Assembly (NCBI GenBank): GCA_964465125.1
Contig: CAYXIO010000043.1
Span: 1-34,673 of the forward strand
Reading direction: 5' to 3'
From: CAYOHG01 sp964465125
Lineage (GTDB): Bacteria > Planctomycetota > Phycisphaerae > UBA1845 > Fen-1342
Length of the DNA stretch: 34,673 nt
This document shows, piece by piece, positions 17,214 through 26,600 of the stretch (its first letter is position 1; every line of letters starts with the position of its first letter). A model generated the notes under the pieces. The model did no database searches, was not told where the DNA came from, and saw only the letters and a program-made list of their open reading frames with translations. The position numbers and the translations under genes were made by a program.

Positions 17214-18134
17214 TTGAGCTCGCTGGCTCGATACCTGCGGCCGGAAGTGATCGAGCAGGTCGCCCGGCTTGACCTGCGGGCCCGCTTCATCGTCGAGGGC
17301 TTTCTGGCCGGCCTGCATCGCTCGCCGTTCCAGGGCTTCAGCAGCGAGTTCCGCGAGCATCGCCGGTATTCTCCCGGCGACGATCCGCGCACGATCGACT
17401 GGAACGTGTTCGCGCGTACCGATCGACTGATGGTGCGCCGCCACGCGGCGGAGACTCACCTATCGTGTCACCTGCTGATTGACGCGTCGGCGAGCATGGG
17501 GCCCGTCGGTGTGCACGCGCCGCTGGCGATGGAGCCGCCGCCCACAACCAAGCTGGCGTACGCGATCGATCTGGCGGCGGCGCTGGGCTATCTCGTCACG
17601 CGGCGCCAGGACGCGGTCGGCCTGGGCGTGTTGCGCGCGGGGCTGGAGTCCATGCTCCCGCCGCGGGCGCGCCGCTCCGACTACCTGCACCTGCTGGCCA
17701 CGCTGGCGGCGATTCAGCCGGCCGGCGGCGGAAATCTCTGCGACGGGATTACCGCGGCGCTGCGCCGCATCTCGCACCGCGGGGTGATCGTGCTGCTCAG
17801 CGACCTGCTGACGGAGCCGGGCGGGTTGCTGCGCTTGCTGCACCAGATCTGCGCGCGCGGCCACGACCTGATCGTGCTGCACATTCTCGATGCCGCCGAA
17901 GTCCGCTTCGATTATTCCGGTCCGCTGCGGTTGGAAGACCCCGAAAGCGAAGGCCGCGCCGAGACGGATGCGGAGCTGGCCGCGCAGGCGTATCGCTTAG
18001 CGGTGCAGGAGTGGCGATCCGAGCTCTCCGGCGGCCTGGCGCGGATGCGGGCCGACTACGTTCCGCTGGACACGGCGCAGGCGTTCGACAAGGCGCTGGT
18101 CGGCTTTCTGACGCGCCGCGCACGGCGCCGCTGA
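17214..18134 (+). CDS. DUF58 / vWA-like domain protein
   Basis: A 306-residue DUF58 protein. The conserved DUF58 block E-H-R-x-Y-S-P-G-D-D-P-R-T-I-D-W-N-V-F-A-R lies at about 43-65. A von Willebrand factor A-like fold follows, with D-A-S-A-S-M as the MIDAS D-x-S-x-S metal site (about 90-95). V-I-V-L-L-S-D-L is a later strand of the same fold. There is no membrane segment, so it should be cytoplasmic. DUF58 proteins usually sit beside MoxR-type AAA ATPases in presumed chaperone systems, but no MoxR gene is in this window. It starts with TTG behind a perfect ribosome-binding site and probably belongs to the operon of the TPR/alpha-CTD protein, tgt and yajC. Confidence 0.88.
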   Translation: MSSLARYLRPEVIEQVARLDLRARFIVEGFLAGLHRSPFQGFSSEFREHRRYSPGDDPRTIDWNVFARTDRLMVRRHAAETHLSCHLLIDASASMGPVGVHAPLAMEPPPTTKLAYAIDLAAALGYLVTRRQDAVGLGVLRAGLESMLPPRARRSDYLHLLATLAAIQPAGGGNLCDGITAALRRISHRGVIVLLSDLLTEPGGLLRLLHQICARGHDLIVLHILDAAEVRFDYSGPLRLEDPESEGRAETDAELAAQAYRLAVQEWRSELSGGLARMRADYVPLDTAQAFDKALVGFLTRRARRR

Positions 18135-18160
18135 TCGCTGGCCGCGGTCGTGCGCAGCGA

Positions 18161-18183
18161 CGCTCCCGCATTCTCGGGGAGCG
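18161..18183 (+). terminator. Hairpin after the DUF58 gene
   Basis: CGCTCCC (18161-18167) pairs with GGGAGCG (18177-18183) over a 9-nt loop, 26 nt past the stop. It lacks a T-run. It could end the operon that begins at 14282. The remaining sequence to 18332 holds nothing recognisable. Confidence 0.35.
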
Positions 18184-18332
18184 AACAACGGTCCGACGTG
18201 GCGATAACGTCGCCGCAGAACGATTCAGGCCGGGCATTCGGCTGCTGCGAGAGGCGCTTTGTCTTTCTGACGATGAATCACGCATAGCCGCCGCGCCGCA
18301 GCGGCCACCAGAGCTGGTTCGAGTCTGGATTC

Positions 18333-21011
18333 ATGACACCGCTGCGCCCCCAACGCGCCGATCGGCAAGCGCCCCCATCGCTTGCGCTCGCCTTGGATAC
18401 CGGCCTCGTCCTGGTCGCAGTCCTTGTGGCGCAAGCGAGTTTGACGGTTCTGCTTCCGTTGCTGAAGCTGGACAACCATGGACGGTTTGCGGGCATCCTC
18501 AGCTCCGGGTTGCTGGCGCTCCTGATCAGTCCGTTGCTGCTCTGGCGGACGGCCGCGGTCCGCCGCCGGGCGCTGGAGTCCGCGCAAGGAGCCGCCGGGA
18601 AGCCCGGCGAGGCCGTGGTGCAGGTACACGCGCAGCGCCGTGATCGCCTGCGCGCGATGTACGAAGCGGTCTTTCTTGCCGCCGCGCTGCTGTCGGTGGC
18701 AGGGATTGGCCTTCTGGGTGTTTGGCGCTCTTCAACGAACGCAATCCGCGAGGAGTTCCGGTCCGGATTGCAGCGTTTGGCGCGGGGTGCGGCCACCGTC
18801 GTTGACCTCGGCTTGCACGAGCAATTGCGAAGCCCTGAACAGCTTGATTCCCCCTTGTATCAGCGCGCGGTCGCACCGTTGCGCCGATTTCGAGAAGCGC
18901 TGCCGGAAGTGCGCTACCTCTATACGGCGGTTCGCGACGGCGACCAGGTTCGCTTCGTGCTCGACGCGGCCGACCCGGGCGACAACGACGGGGACGGGAT
19001 CGAGGATCGCTCAGGAGTCTGGGAGGTCTACGACGATTTTGAGGAAAGCCTGACCACAGCGATGGGAGAGCAGGACAGGCCCGGCGAGCCGACCGCCAGC
19101 GCCGAGCCGCATACCGATCGCTGGGGGACGTTCCTGAGCGGCTACGCCCCGCTGGTCGATGCGCGGGGCCGGCGGTGCGGGGTGGTCGGCGTGGATATCG
19201 ACGCGCGCAACTACCTGGCGCTGCTCGCCGAGGCCGGCAATCGCAGCCGCATGGGCGTGATCCCGGCCGTGGGGCTCGCCGTGGTCCTCGGCATCGTGGT
19301 GTTCCTCGTCCGGGTGCGCGCCCTGGTCGCCGAGCGATGCACCGCCGAGGCGCGGTTCTCAGCGGAGGTGGCTCTCCGCAATCTCGAGTCGTACCGAGCC
19401 ATCATCGACAAGCACGCGATCGTGTCGGAAACGGATGTTCACGGGAACATCACGCGCGTCAACGACCAGTTCTGCGAGATCAGCGAGTACTCGCGCGCGG
19501 AGGTGATCGGGCGAACTCACCGACTGATCAACTCGGGGCGCCATCCCGCCTCCATGTGGAAGGAGATGTGGAGCGCGATCTCCAGCGGCGGGAGCTGGCG
19601 CGGCGAAATCTGCAACCGCGCGCGCAGCGGCGCCCTGTACTGGGTGAATGCCACCCTGGCGCCGATGTTCGATGCTTCCGGGCGGATTCGCGGGTATTTC
19701 TCCGTCCGTACCGATATCACACCGATCAAGCTAGCGCAGGAACGGCTGGCCGAGGCGCTCGCGGCTGCCCGCAGCGCTACCGTGGCCAAGAGCGAGTTTC
19801 TCGCCAACATGAGCCACGAGATTCGTACCCCGATGACCGCGATCATGGGCTTTGCCGAGCTGCTCGGAGACCACGACGTCCAGAGCGACCCGCGCCAGCG
19901 GCTTGAATACATCACGACGATCAAGCGCAACGGCGAACACCTGCTGACGATCATCAATGACATTCTCGACCTCTCGAAGATCGAGGCGGGCAAGATGACG
20001 GTCGAGCAGCTCGAGACGCGCCCCGATCAGCTCGTCGCCGAAGTGCTGTCTTTGATGCACCCCAAGGCCGCCGGACAGGGAATCAAGCTCGAGGCGCAAT
20101 ACGACTCGCCCATTCCCGCGACCATTCGCTCCGACCCGGTGCGGCTGCGCCAGATCCTGATCAACCTGGTCGGCAACGCGATCAAGTTCACCCAGGTGGG
20201 CGGCGTGACCATCCGCGTCTCGCTGCAATCGTCGCCCGCGCGCGAGCCCGAGCTGCGCCTTCAGATTGTCGACACCGGAGTGGGGATGACCTCCGAGCAG
20301 CTCCAGCGGCTGTTCCAGCCCTTCGAGCAGGCGGATGCGAGCACAACCCGGCGGTTCGGCGGAACGGGGCTTGGCTTGCAGATCAGCAAGCGCTTCGCCG
20401 AGATGCTGGGCGGCTCGATCAGCGCCGTGAGCGAGGTTGGCGTGGGTAGCGTCTTCACGCTCGCGGTGGCCACCGGGCCGCTTGCGGGCGTTCCCATGGT
20501 CGCGCCCGGAATCGGCCCCGACGTCGCAGGAGACCGCTCACAGGAGGCCGAACCCTCGTCGGGCGAGCCACCGCTCAAGGGTCTGCGCATCCTCCTGGCC
20601 GAAGACGGACCGGACAACCAACGGCTGATCGCTTTCCAGCTCCGCAACGCCGGCGCGGTGGTTTACGTCGCTGGCTACGGTCGGCTGGCCGTTGAGGCCC
20701 TTACCCGTGACGGAACCGTCGATGCGCCGCTCGTACACCCGCTGCCCGTGGATTTGATTCTGACCGACATGCAGATGCCGGAAATGGACGGGTACTCCGC
20801 CACCCGCCTGTTGAGGTCCAAGGGCTGCGACCTGCCGATCCTGGCTCTGACCGCCCATGCGATGCGTGGCGATGCGGACAAATGCCTCGCGGCAGGATGC
20901 GATGACTACGCGACCAAGCCGATCAACCGCAGGGTGCTGTTGCGGATGTGCCGCGAGTGGGGGCTCGGCGTCCGCCAGCGCAACGCGCCGGCTGGGTGCC
21001 AACCTGCGTAA
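18333..21011 (+). CDS. Membrane-bound hybrid sensor histidine kinase
   Basis: An 892-residue hybrid kinase. Three hydrophobic helices lie at about 18-45, 50-72 and 110-131. A periplasmic sensor region (about 132-305, Cache-like) and a fourth helix (about 307-329) follow. The sensor contains an acidic D-N-D-G-D-G-I-E-D loop that could bind calcium. A PAS domain with PAC extends from about 353 to 465. HisKA has the phosphorylated H495 in N-M-S-H-E-I-R-T-P. HATPase_c has L-V-G-N-A-I-K-F and F-G-G-T-G-L-G-L. A C-terminal receiver has D812 in L-T-D-M-Q-M-P-E-M-D-G and the K of A-T-K-P-I. No HPt or DNA-binding output domain is attached, and no partner regulator is adjacent. The start ATG has no strong Shine-Dalgarno. 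Confidence 0.93.
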   Translation: MTPLRPQRADRQAPPSLALALDTGLVLVAVLVAQASLTVLLPLLKLDNHGRFAGILSSGLLALLISPLLLWRTAAVRRRALESAQGAAGKPGEAVVQVHAQRRDRLRAMYEAVFLAAALLSVAGIGLLGVWRSSTNAIREEFRSGLQRLARGAATVVDLGLHEQLRSPEQLDSPLYQRAVAPLRRFREALPEVRYLYTAVRDGDQVRFVLDAADPGDNDGDGIEDRSGVWEVYDDFEESLTTAMGEQDRPGEPTASAEPHTDRWGTFLSGYAPLVDARGRRCGVVGVDIDARNYLALLAEAGNRSRMGVIPAVGLAVVLGIVVFLVRVRALVAERCTAEARFSAEVALRNLESYRAIIDKHAIVSETDVHGNITRVNDQFCEISEYSRAEVIGRTHRLINSGRHPASMWKEMWSAISSGGSWRGEICNRARSGALYWVNATLAPMFDASGRIRGYFSVRTDITPIKLAQERLAEALAAARSATVAKSEFLANMSHEIRTPMTAIMGFAELLGDHDVQSDPRQRLEYITTIKRNGEHLLTIINDILDLSKIEAGKMTVEQLETRPDQLVAEVLSLMHPKAAGQGIKLEAQYDSPIPATIRSDPVRLRQILINLVGNAIKFTQVGGVTIRVSLQSSPAREPELRLQIVDTGVGMTSEQLQRLFQPFEQADASTTRRFGGTGLGLQISKRFAEMLGGSISAVSEVGVGSVFTLAVATGPLAGVPMVAPGIGPDVAGDRSQEAEPSSGEPPLKGLRILLAEDGPDNQRLIAFQLRNAGAVVYVAGYGRLAVEALTRDGTVDAPLVHPLPVDLILTDMQMPEMDGYSATRLLRSKGCDLPILALTAHAMRGDADKCLAAGCDDYATKPINRRVLLRMCREWGLGVRQRNAPAGCQPA

Positions 21012-21021
21012 CGCGCGCGCT

Positions 21022-21054
21022 GGCCGATCCTAAGCACGATCGCGCGGATCGGCC
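21022..21054 (+). terminator. Perfect 9-bp stem after the hybrid kinase
   Basis: GGCCGATCC (21022-21030) pairs with GGATCGGCC (21046-21054) over a 15-nt loop, 11 nt after the kinase stop. There is no T-run. A 12-bp palindrome (CGCGCATGCGCG, 21060-21071) follows before trmB. Confidence 0.45.
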
Positions 21055-21111
21055 CGCCCCGCGCATGCGCGCCCGCGTGCTTCGAAGCTGCCTGCGATAC
21101 ACTCCAGCGCC

Positions 21112-21747
21112 ATGACCGATGCCGGCGCCGCTCCCGTGCTCGTTTCGCTGACGGACATCCAGGGTCTGAGCTGGCCGCACCTGTTCGGCAATGCGCACCC
21201 GGTCGAGCTTGAGATCGGCGTGGGCAAGGGCACGTTTCTGCTGCGCCGGGCGCGGCAATACCCCGAGCGGAACTTCTTCGGAATCGAGTGGGCCAACAAG
21301 ATCTGTGCGTACGCCGCCGACCGCATGCGCCGCGGGGGGCTCGCCAACGTGCGGCTGTTGCGCACCGACGCGCAGCACTTCATCCGCGTGCTTTGTCCGC
21401 GCGGCTCGTTGACCGCTCTGCATGTGTATCACCCCGACCCGTGGCCGAAGAAGCGCCACCACAAGCGCCGGCTGTTTCAGCCGTTGTTCGTGAACGCGGC
21501 GGTCGAGTGCCTCGCGCCCGGGGCGCGCTGCTCGGTGCAGACGGATCACGCCGGGTATTTCGAGGTGATTCGCGGGATGCTGCTGGCGCATCCGCAGCTT
21601 GAACGGGTGGAGTTCGACGATCCGGGGTTCGGCGTGACCGCCGAGACGATCGCGACGAATTTCGAGGTGAAGTACCGGCGTGAAGGTCGCGCGATCTACC
21701 AGCTTGCGGTGCGCCGGCGGGCGGAAGCGCCCGTAGCGGGTCCGTGA
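21112..21747 (+). CDS. trmB: tRNA (guanine-N7-)-methyltransferase
   Basis: A 211-residue TrmB, which methylates N7 of G46 in the tRNA variable loop using SAM. Motifs: V-E-L-E-I-G-V-G-K-G (SAM loop, about 31-40), F-F-G-I-E-W (acidic strand for ribose), and Y-H-P-D-P-W-P-K-K-R-H-H-K-R-R-L-F (active-site and tRNA-binding signature). T-N-F-E-x-K-Y near the end is also typical. Length and ATG start at 21112 are normal. It sits between the kinase terminator and a 229-bp gap before the DUF1080 gene, and appears to be a separate unit. I see nothing recognisable in 21748-21976. Confidence 0.95.
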   Translation: MTDAGAAPVLVSLTDIQGLSWPHLFGNAHPVELEIGVGKGTFLLRRARQYPERNFFGIEWANKICAYAADRMRRGGLANVRLLRTDAQHFIRVLCPRGSLTALHVYHPDPWPKKRHHKRRLFQPLFVNAAVECLAPGARCSVQTDHAGYFEVIRGMLLAHPQLERVEFDDPGFGVTAETIATNFEVKYRREGRAIYQLAVRRRAEAPVAGP

Positions 21748-21976
21748 GAGGCGGGGCGCGGGGCGCCGCAGGGCGCGGGAGGGTTCGAGGGGCCGAGGGA
21801 ACAGCGGTGAACGATCCGAACTGCGCGCGGTGCAGCCCCAGGAGCCGCTGGACGGCCGACCTCGCCGCCTGGCCCGCGGCGCTTTACCATTCACGCGCGC
21901 ACTGGCCGGCGGACGCGTCGAGCCTGCTGTCCGGCCGAATGAGCCGTCCCGGTCGCGTGCGAGCTGGAGCCTGATC

Positions 21977-23266
21977 ATGTCGAGATTGAGTTCGCCCCGC
22001 TGCGTTGTCGCGTTTCTGGCCGTTTCGCTGGCCGCCTTCGCCTGGGCCGGCGAGCCCGGGCTCAGCCCGGCCGAGAAGACCGCGGGATGGAAGATGCTGT
22101 TCGACGGCAAATCGACCGCGGCGTGGCGCGGCTACAAGCAGGCCGCGTTTCCAGCGCAGGGCTGGGTCGTCGAGGACGGCGCGCTGAAGTGCGAGGGCGG
22201 CAAGGGCGGCGACCTCGTCGCCACCGAACAGTACATGGACTTCGAGCTCGAACTTGAGTGGAAGGCCGCGCCCGGCGCGAACAGCGGCATCATGTACCGC
22301 GTGGCGGAGATTCACGACGCCCCCTGGCAGACCGGCCCCGAGTTCCAGATTCTCGACGACGCGGGCGCCGGGCTCGAACCGACGCACCCGCACTCCGCCG
22401 GCGGCATGTTCGACATCTACCCGCCCGTGCCCGGCAAGCAGCTCAAGCCCGCCGGCGAATACAACCACGCCCGCATCCGCGTGCAGAACAACGTGCTGCA
22501 ACACTGGCTCAACGGCGTGAAGGTGGTCGAGTGCCGGCTGGACACGCCCGAGTGGAAGCAGAAGATCGCCGCCAGCAAGTTCGCCGGCTACGAGGGCTTC
22601 GGCCTGCAGCCCAAGGGGTACATCGCGCTTCAGGATCACGGCGACGCGATCTGGTTCCGCAACGTCCGCATTCGCGATCTCTCGGCCCCCATGCCCGGCG
22701 AGGTCAAGCTCTTCAACGGCAAGGACCTGGCCGGCTGGACCCCCGTTCTGAACGACAACGGCAAGCCGGAGAACGTCTGGCACGTCGAGGACGGCGTGCT
22801 GATCTGCCTGGGCAATCCGGTCGGCTACATCCGCACCGACAAGGACTTCACGAACTTCGTGCTGAAGCTCGAGTGGCGCTTCAACCCGGTGACGAAGAAG
22901 GCCGGCAACAGCGGCGTGCTCTGCCGCGTGCAGGCGCCGGACAAGGTCTGGCCGCGCTCGGTCGAGGCCCAGCTCCAGAGCGAGAACGCCGGCGACTTCT
23001 GGAACATCGACGAGTTTCCGATGAAGACCGCGCCCGAGCGGCTGAACGGCCGCAACACGAAGAAGACGCACATGGCCGAGCGGCCGGTGGGCGAGTGGAA
23101 CGAGTACGAGATCCTCTTCGACGGGCCGAGGGTGACGCTGAAGGTCAACGGCGAGGTGCTGAACGAGGCCTGGGACGTGGCCGAGCTTCCCGGCAAGATC
23201 GCGCTGCAAAGCGAAGGGGCGGAGATTCACTTCCGCAACGTGCGGCTGGCGGAGATCAAGGAGTAG
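21977..23266 (+). CDS. Secreted DUF1080 protein with two modules
   Basis: A 429-residue exported protein with a clear signal peptide (residues about 1-25, V-V-A-F-L-A-V-S-L-A-A-F-A-W-A-G). Two DUF1080 (3-keto-disaccharide hydrolase, LamG-like jelly-roll) modules follow, at about 31-230 and 235-428. Each begins with L-F-(D/N)-G-K and has the W-x-V-E-D-G-x-L-x-C segment, the N-S-G-(I/V) turn and a terminal I-x-F-R-N-V-R strand. Family members act on modified sugars and are greatly expanded in planctomycetes; the substrate here is unknown. ATG 21977 is chosen because it gives the signal peptide and has GGAG 8 nt upstream. The open frame extends further upstream but with no conserved sequence. 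Confidence 0.88.
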   Translation: MSRLSSPRCVVAFLAVSLAAFAWAGEPGLSPAEKTAGWKMLFDGKSTAAWRGYKQAAFPAQGWVVEDGALKCEGGKGGDLVATEQYMDFELELEWKAAPGANSGIMYRVAEIHDAPWQTGPEFQILDDAGAGLEPTHPHSAGGMFDIYPPVPGKQLKPAGEYNHARIRVQNNVLQHWLNGVKVVECRLDTPEWKQKIAASKFAGYEGFGLQPKGYIALQDHGDAIWFRNVRIRDLSAPMPGEVKLFNGKDLAGWTPVLNDNGKPENVWHVEDGVLICLGNPVGYIRTDKDFTNFVLKLEWRFNPVTKKAGNSGVLCRVQAPDKVWPRSVEAQLQSENAGDFWNIDEFPMKTAPERLNGRNTKKTHMAERPVGEWNEYEILFDGPRVTLKVNGEVLNEAWDVAELPGKIALQSEGAEIHFRNVRLAEIKE

Positions 23267-23304
23267 CCGCGCCGCGCTGGATTCAATCCCGAAGCGAGAA
23301 ACCG

Positions 23305-23341
23305 CCCTGCCCCTCCTTGCCCGCAGGGAAGCGGGGCAGGG
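23305..23341. terminator. Strong bidirectional hairpin terminator candidate
   Basis: CCCTGCCCC (23305-23313) pairs perfectly with GGGGCAGGG (23333-23341). It lies 39 nt after the DUF1080 stop on the plus strand and 22 nt after the stop of the small ORF on the minus strand, so it fits termination of both. No T-run is present. Confidence 0.5.
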
Positions 23342-23362
23342 GCGCATCGCGGGAAACAGCGC

Positions 23363-23518
23363 CTACCGACTGGCTTGCCAGCGGCGAATCGCCCGGCGAA
23401 TACGGCGACATTCCCTCAGTTCGAGGCACGCCAGCGTGGCGTAGAGCACCGCAACGAGCGGGAGTCCGTGGAAGGTATAGGCACAGGCGATCAGGGCGTA
23501 GCAGATTGACTTGAACAC
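23363..23518 (-). CDS. Small hydrophobic protein with a cationic tail (51 aa)
   Basis: A 51-residue ORF starting at GTG 23518 with GGAGG (23525-23529) exactly 6 nt upstream. Residues about 5-32 are hydrophobic (I-C-Y-A-L-I-A-C-A-Y and L-P-L-V-A-V-L-Y-A-T-L-A-C-L), long enough for one membrane helix or a tight hairpin. Residues 34-51 form a strongly basic tail with eight Arg and several hydrophobic positions, likely an amphipathic helix. It has four cysteines. It lies 128 bp downstream of the NTPase gene on the same strand and ends just before a hairpin terminator, so it may be the last gene of that cluster. Family unknown. The ribosome-binding site and terminator support a real gene; only homologues would settle it. 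Confidence 0.55.
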   Translation of the reverse strand: MFKSICYALIACAYTFHGLPLVAVLYATLACLELRECRRIRRAIRRWQASR

Positions 23519-23646
23519 GGGCAACCTCCGAGCAGGTTTTCAGCCATCGCCTGCCGGGACCGACCGGCGGTCAAAGGCTTCGCCTTCGGTGTTGCGCATC
23601 GCGTGTGCGCGGCGCACATTCGTGCAAGTCATTGTGGTCAGTGTGG

Positions 23647-26600
23647 TTAGTCAAGCTCCCAGTGGATGACGTCCGGACCTGGCGCATAGCGAAAACCGTC
23701 CGTGACGATTGATGTCTGGAGGTGGTGCGCCAACCGCGGCAGCCCGGAGTCGCCCTGGATCATCTTCAGAGCCCGAAGGATGCTCGTTCGGATGCGGTGC
23801 ACCGCCCGCTGATAGTCACCTGGGAACGCCGCACCGTGCCTGGCGAGAGCGGATTGCTCGTCGATCAGGTCCAGATCCTCCTGCAGTTCGAGGGCCCGCT
23901 CTGCGTCATCGGCGGCACGGGCGCTCTCGATCTGTGCCCGCAGCGTGTCCTGCACCTGCTGGTAGTCCACGCCACGATCCGCGACGAGTTGCCGCGACGG
24001 GTTCATCGTGCCGCGCAGCTCCGTGCCGCCACCGTCCAGCTCGAGCGGCGTGTGCGGCCTGTCAGGATGACGGAGTAACTGGTGGATGTATTGGATGCCG
24101 GCGTGATTGGGGAGGAATCCCATCTCGTCGCCAAACCGGACCTCAAACTGCCCCCCCTGCGGCCGGAAGACGTAATTCGGGACAGATGCCGGGCTCGCGG
24201 CGCCGCGCGGCCTCTGGCGGGGCGCCTGCGTTTGCAGCAGCCGCAGCGCGCCGACGGGATCCGCGACGAGTCGGCGGAACTCGTCGATTGCCGCAGAATC
24301 CTGCATGGTCTGCTGCTCCACCCGCCCCAGCACTACCGGAAGGAATGGATGTACCTCGCCCCGCAGTCGCGCGTGCGCGCGGATCGCCCGCAGCGCTCGA
24401 CCTCGATCCGTCGGCGCGAGCTCGTAAAGCGCCGTGCACGCGGAAGTGATGGTCGAGGGGTAGATATCGGGGTCAGCCAGCATTCGCAAGGTGAGATCCA
24501 GATCTTCGTCGTGCGGGGTTGCGCCGCCGTGAAACCCTCTCAGGATCGCACGACCCACTTCACCGCGAACACCAGCATCGGTATCCCGCCGGCGACCGTC
24601 CGCGCGAGAGTATAGAGGGTCGATCAGGAAGGCGATCAGATCGTGCGAGAATCGATCCCACCGGGCCAGTCCCTGAATAGCGCGCGTGCGGCTCTTCTGG
24701 TCGGTGTCGTGGCGGGCAACACGATCGAGGAAGCGCACGTTCTCGTCGCGCGGCGCCGCGCCGGCGAAGAAGTCCACTACCTTGCCTCTGAACCAGCGGA
24801 ACGCACCGCGCCGCTCGAACGGAATGCCGTGCGTGCTGCCCAGCCGCTCGTAGAGGGCGGCGGCCCACGGGTGAGGATCGGCATTCAGTCTGCTGAGGGC
24901 GTCGACGGCGCTGTTACGCGCTTCGACCGGGGCCGCGTCGTCGTTCGCGCAATCCACCAGCGCTTGCACGACGTCCGTCGCCCCGATGCCGATGATCCCC
25001 AGCGCGTTCGCGGACGATCCTCGAACGTGGGGTTGCTCGTCGGTTTGAAGGGACCTGATCAGGGCTCGGATGGCGTCCTGGTCTCCCACGCCGATCAAGG
25101 CCAGCGCGTGCGCCGCTGATCCGCGACACTTCGAGTCCGCGTCCTCGCCAAGCGCCTGAATGAGGGTCTGAATGGCATCTCGATGACCGACGCCGATCAG
25201 TCCCAGCGCGTCGGCTGCCGACCCACGGCAACCCCGATCAGAATCCTCCCGCACCGCCACGATCAGCGCGTCGATCGCATCTTTGTCGCCGACCCCGATC
25301 AACCCGAGCGCGTTGGCCGCCGAGCCGCGCACGTCGGATGCCTCGTCGCTTCGCAGCGCTGCCACCAGAGCTTGGACTGCCTCCGGGTCTCGTACGCCGA
25401 CAAGCCCCAGTGCATGGCCGGCGGTACCTCGAACGGCGGCTGAAGGGTCGGAGCCCAGGCGCGCCACCAGGGCCTGGATCGCCTCGGGCTTACTCACGCC
25501 GAGCAACCCGAGGGCATAGGCAGCGGAAAACCGAGCATCCGGGGTCTCGTCGCTGCGCAGGGCGGTGGCAAGAGCCGCAACACCCTTGTCGCCGGCGCCA
25601 ATCAAGCCAAGTGCCCGAGCGGCGGAACCCCGTACCTCCGGTGCGGCGTCATTGGCGAGCGTATAGATAAGCAGTTCGGCGGCGCCGCCATCACCACCCC
25701 CGACCAAGCCGAGCGCTGTCGCGGCTGACCCTCGAACATTGGCTGCCGGATCCCCTTTGAGTGAGGAGGAAAGCGCCGCGACGGTGTCTGCATCTCCGCG
25801 GCCCGCCGATCCCAAGGCACTTCCCGCAGCGACGCGGACGATCGACACCGCGTCAAACCGGAGCGCGGCGGTCAGATCCTTGAGGACGTCTTCATCGCCG
25901 GCGCCGATCAGACCGAGCGCCCTGGCGGCCGACTCACGCACCCCGGCGCGAGGGTCGTACTTGAGCGAGTTGCGGAGTGCCTCGACGGCCTCCACGTCAT
26001 CGATTCCAACCAGGCCTAGTGAGTGTGCGGCCGAAATGCGAATGATGTGGTCCGCGTCGGACTGAAGGCGCTGAACGAGTGCCGGAATGGCCCGCGCGAG
26101 CCCCGGAATCGCGAGCTGTCGGACCGCGGTTCGCCGGACGGACGCGTCGCCGCTCGCACACTCCGTGATGTAAAGTCCGATCCGCGTCCTGTCCGCGCGT
26201 AATGGTCGACCAGACGCCGGGCCACCGCTGTCGCGGGCCGACGGCTGGCCGAAGTTCTTGGCGCGGTGAAGCGTCTGATGGCTGCGTGCATTCAGCCGCC
26301 CGGTGCGCAGCAGCCGCATGTATTTCATCAGCAGGTCCCGATCGCCGCCGGAGATGTCGTCCAGAACCCCGTACCGGCTTGCATCCACGGAAGCGTCCCG
26401 GCCCAGGCGGCTAAGGGCTGTGGCCGTGCGATCGCGCACCTCCCGCCGCATGATCAGGCCCCGCCCGGCGCCGCGCCACAAGGCGCGCCGCGTGTGCTCG
26501 CACAAGACGCCCTGGTTCGCGACCGCCATGTCCACCAGCAAATCGTGGCGCGAGCGACTCTGAAGCCACTCGGAAGCGTGCAGCGCGGCGGAGTCGGGGT

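Noticed and set aside
16798..18134. Expected secD/secF downstream of yajC
   Set aside because: The next gene is a DUF58 protein followed by a hybrid kinase; no SecD/F-like membrane protein is present in the window.
24886..26052. A regular 102-bp repeat that could be mistaken for a CRISPR or minisatellite array
   Set aside because: The period is exactly 34 codons in frame, and every unit translates to a HEAT repeat. There is no constant repeat with unrelated spacers.
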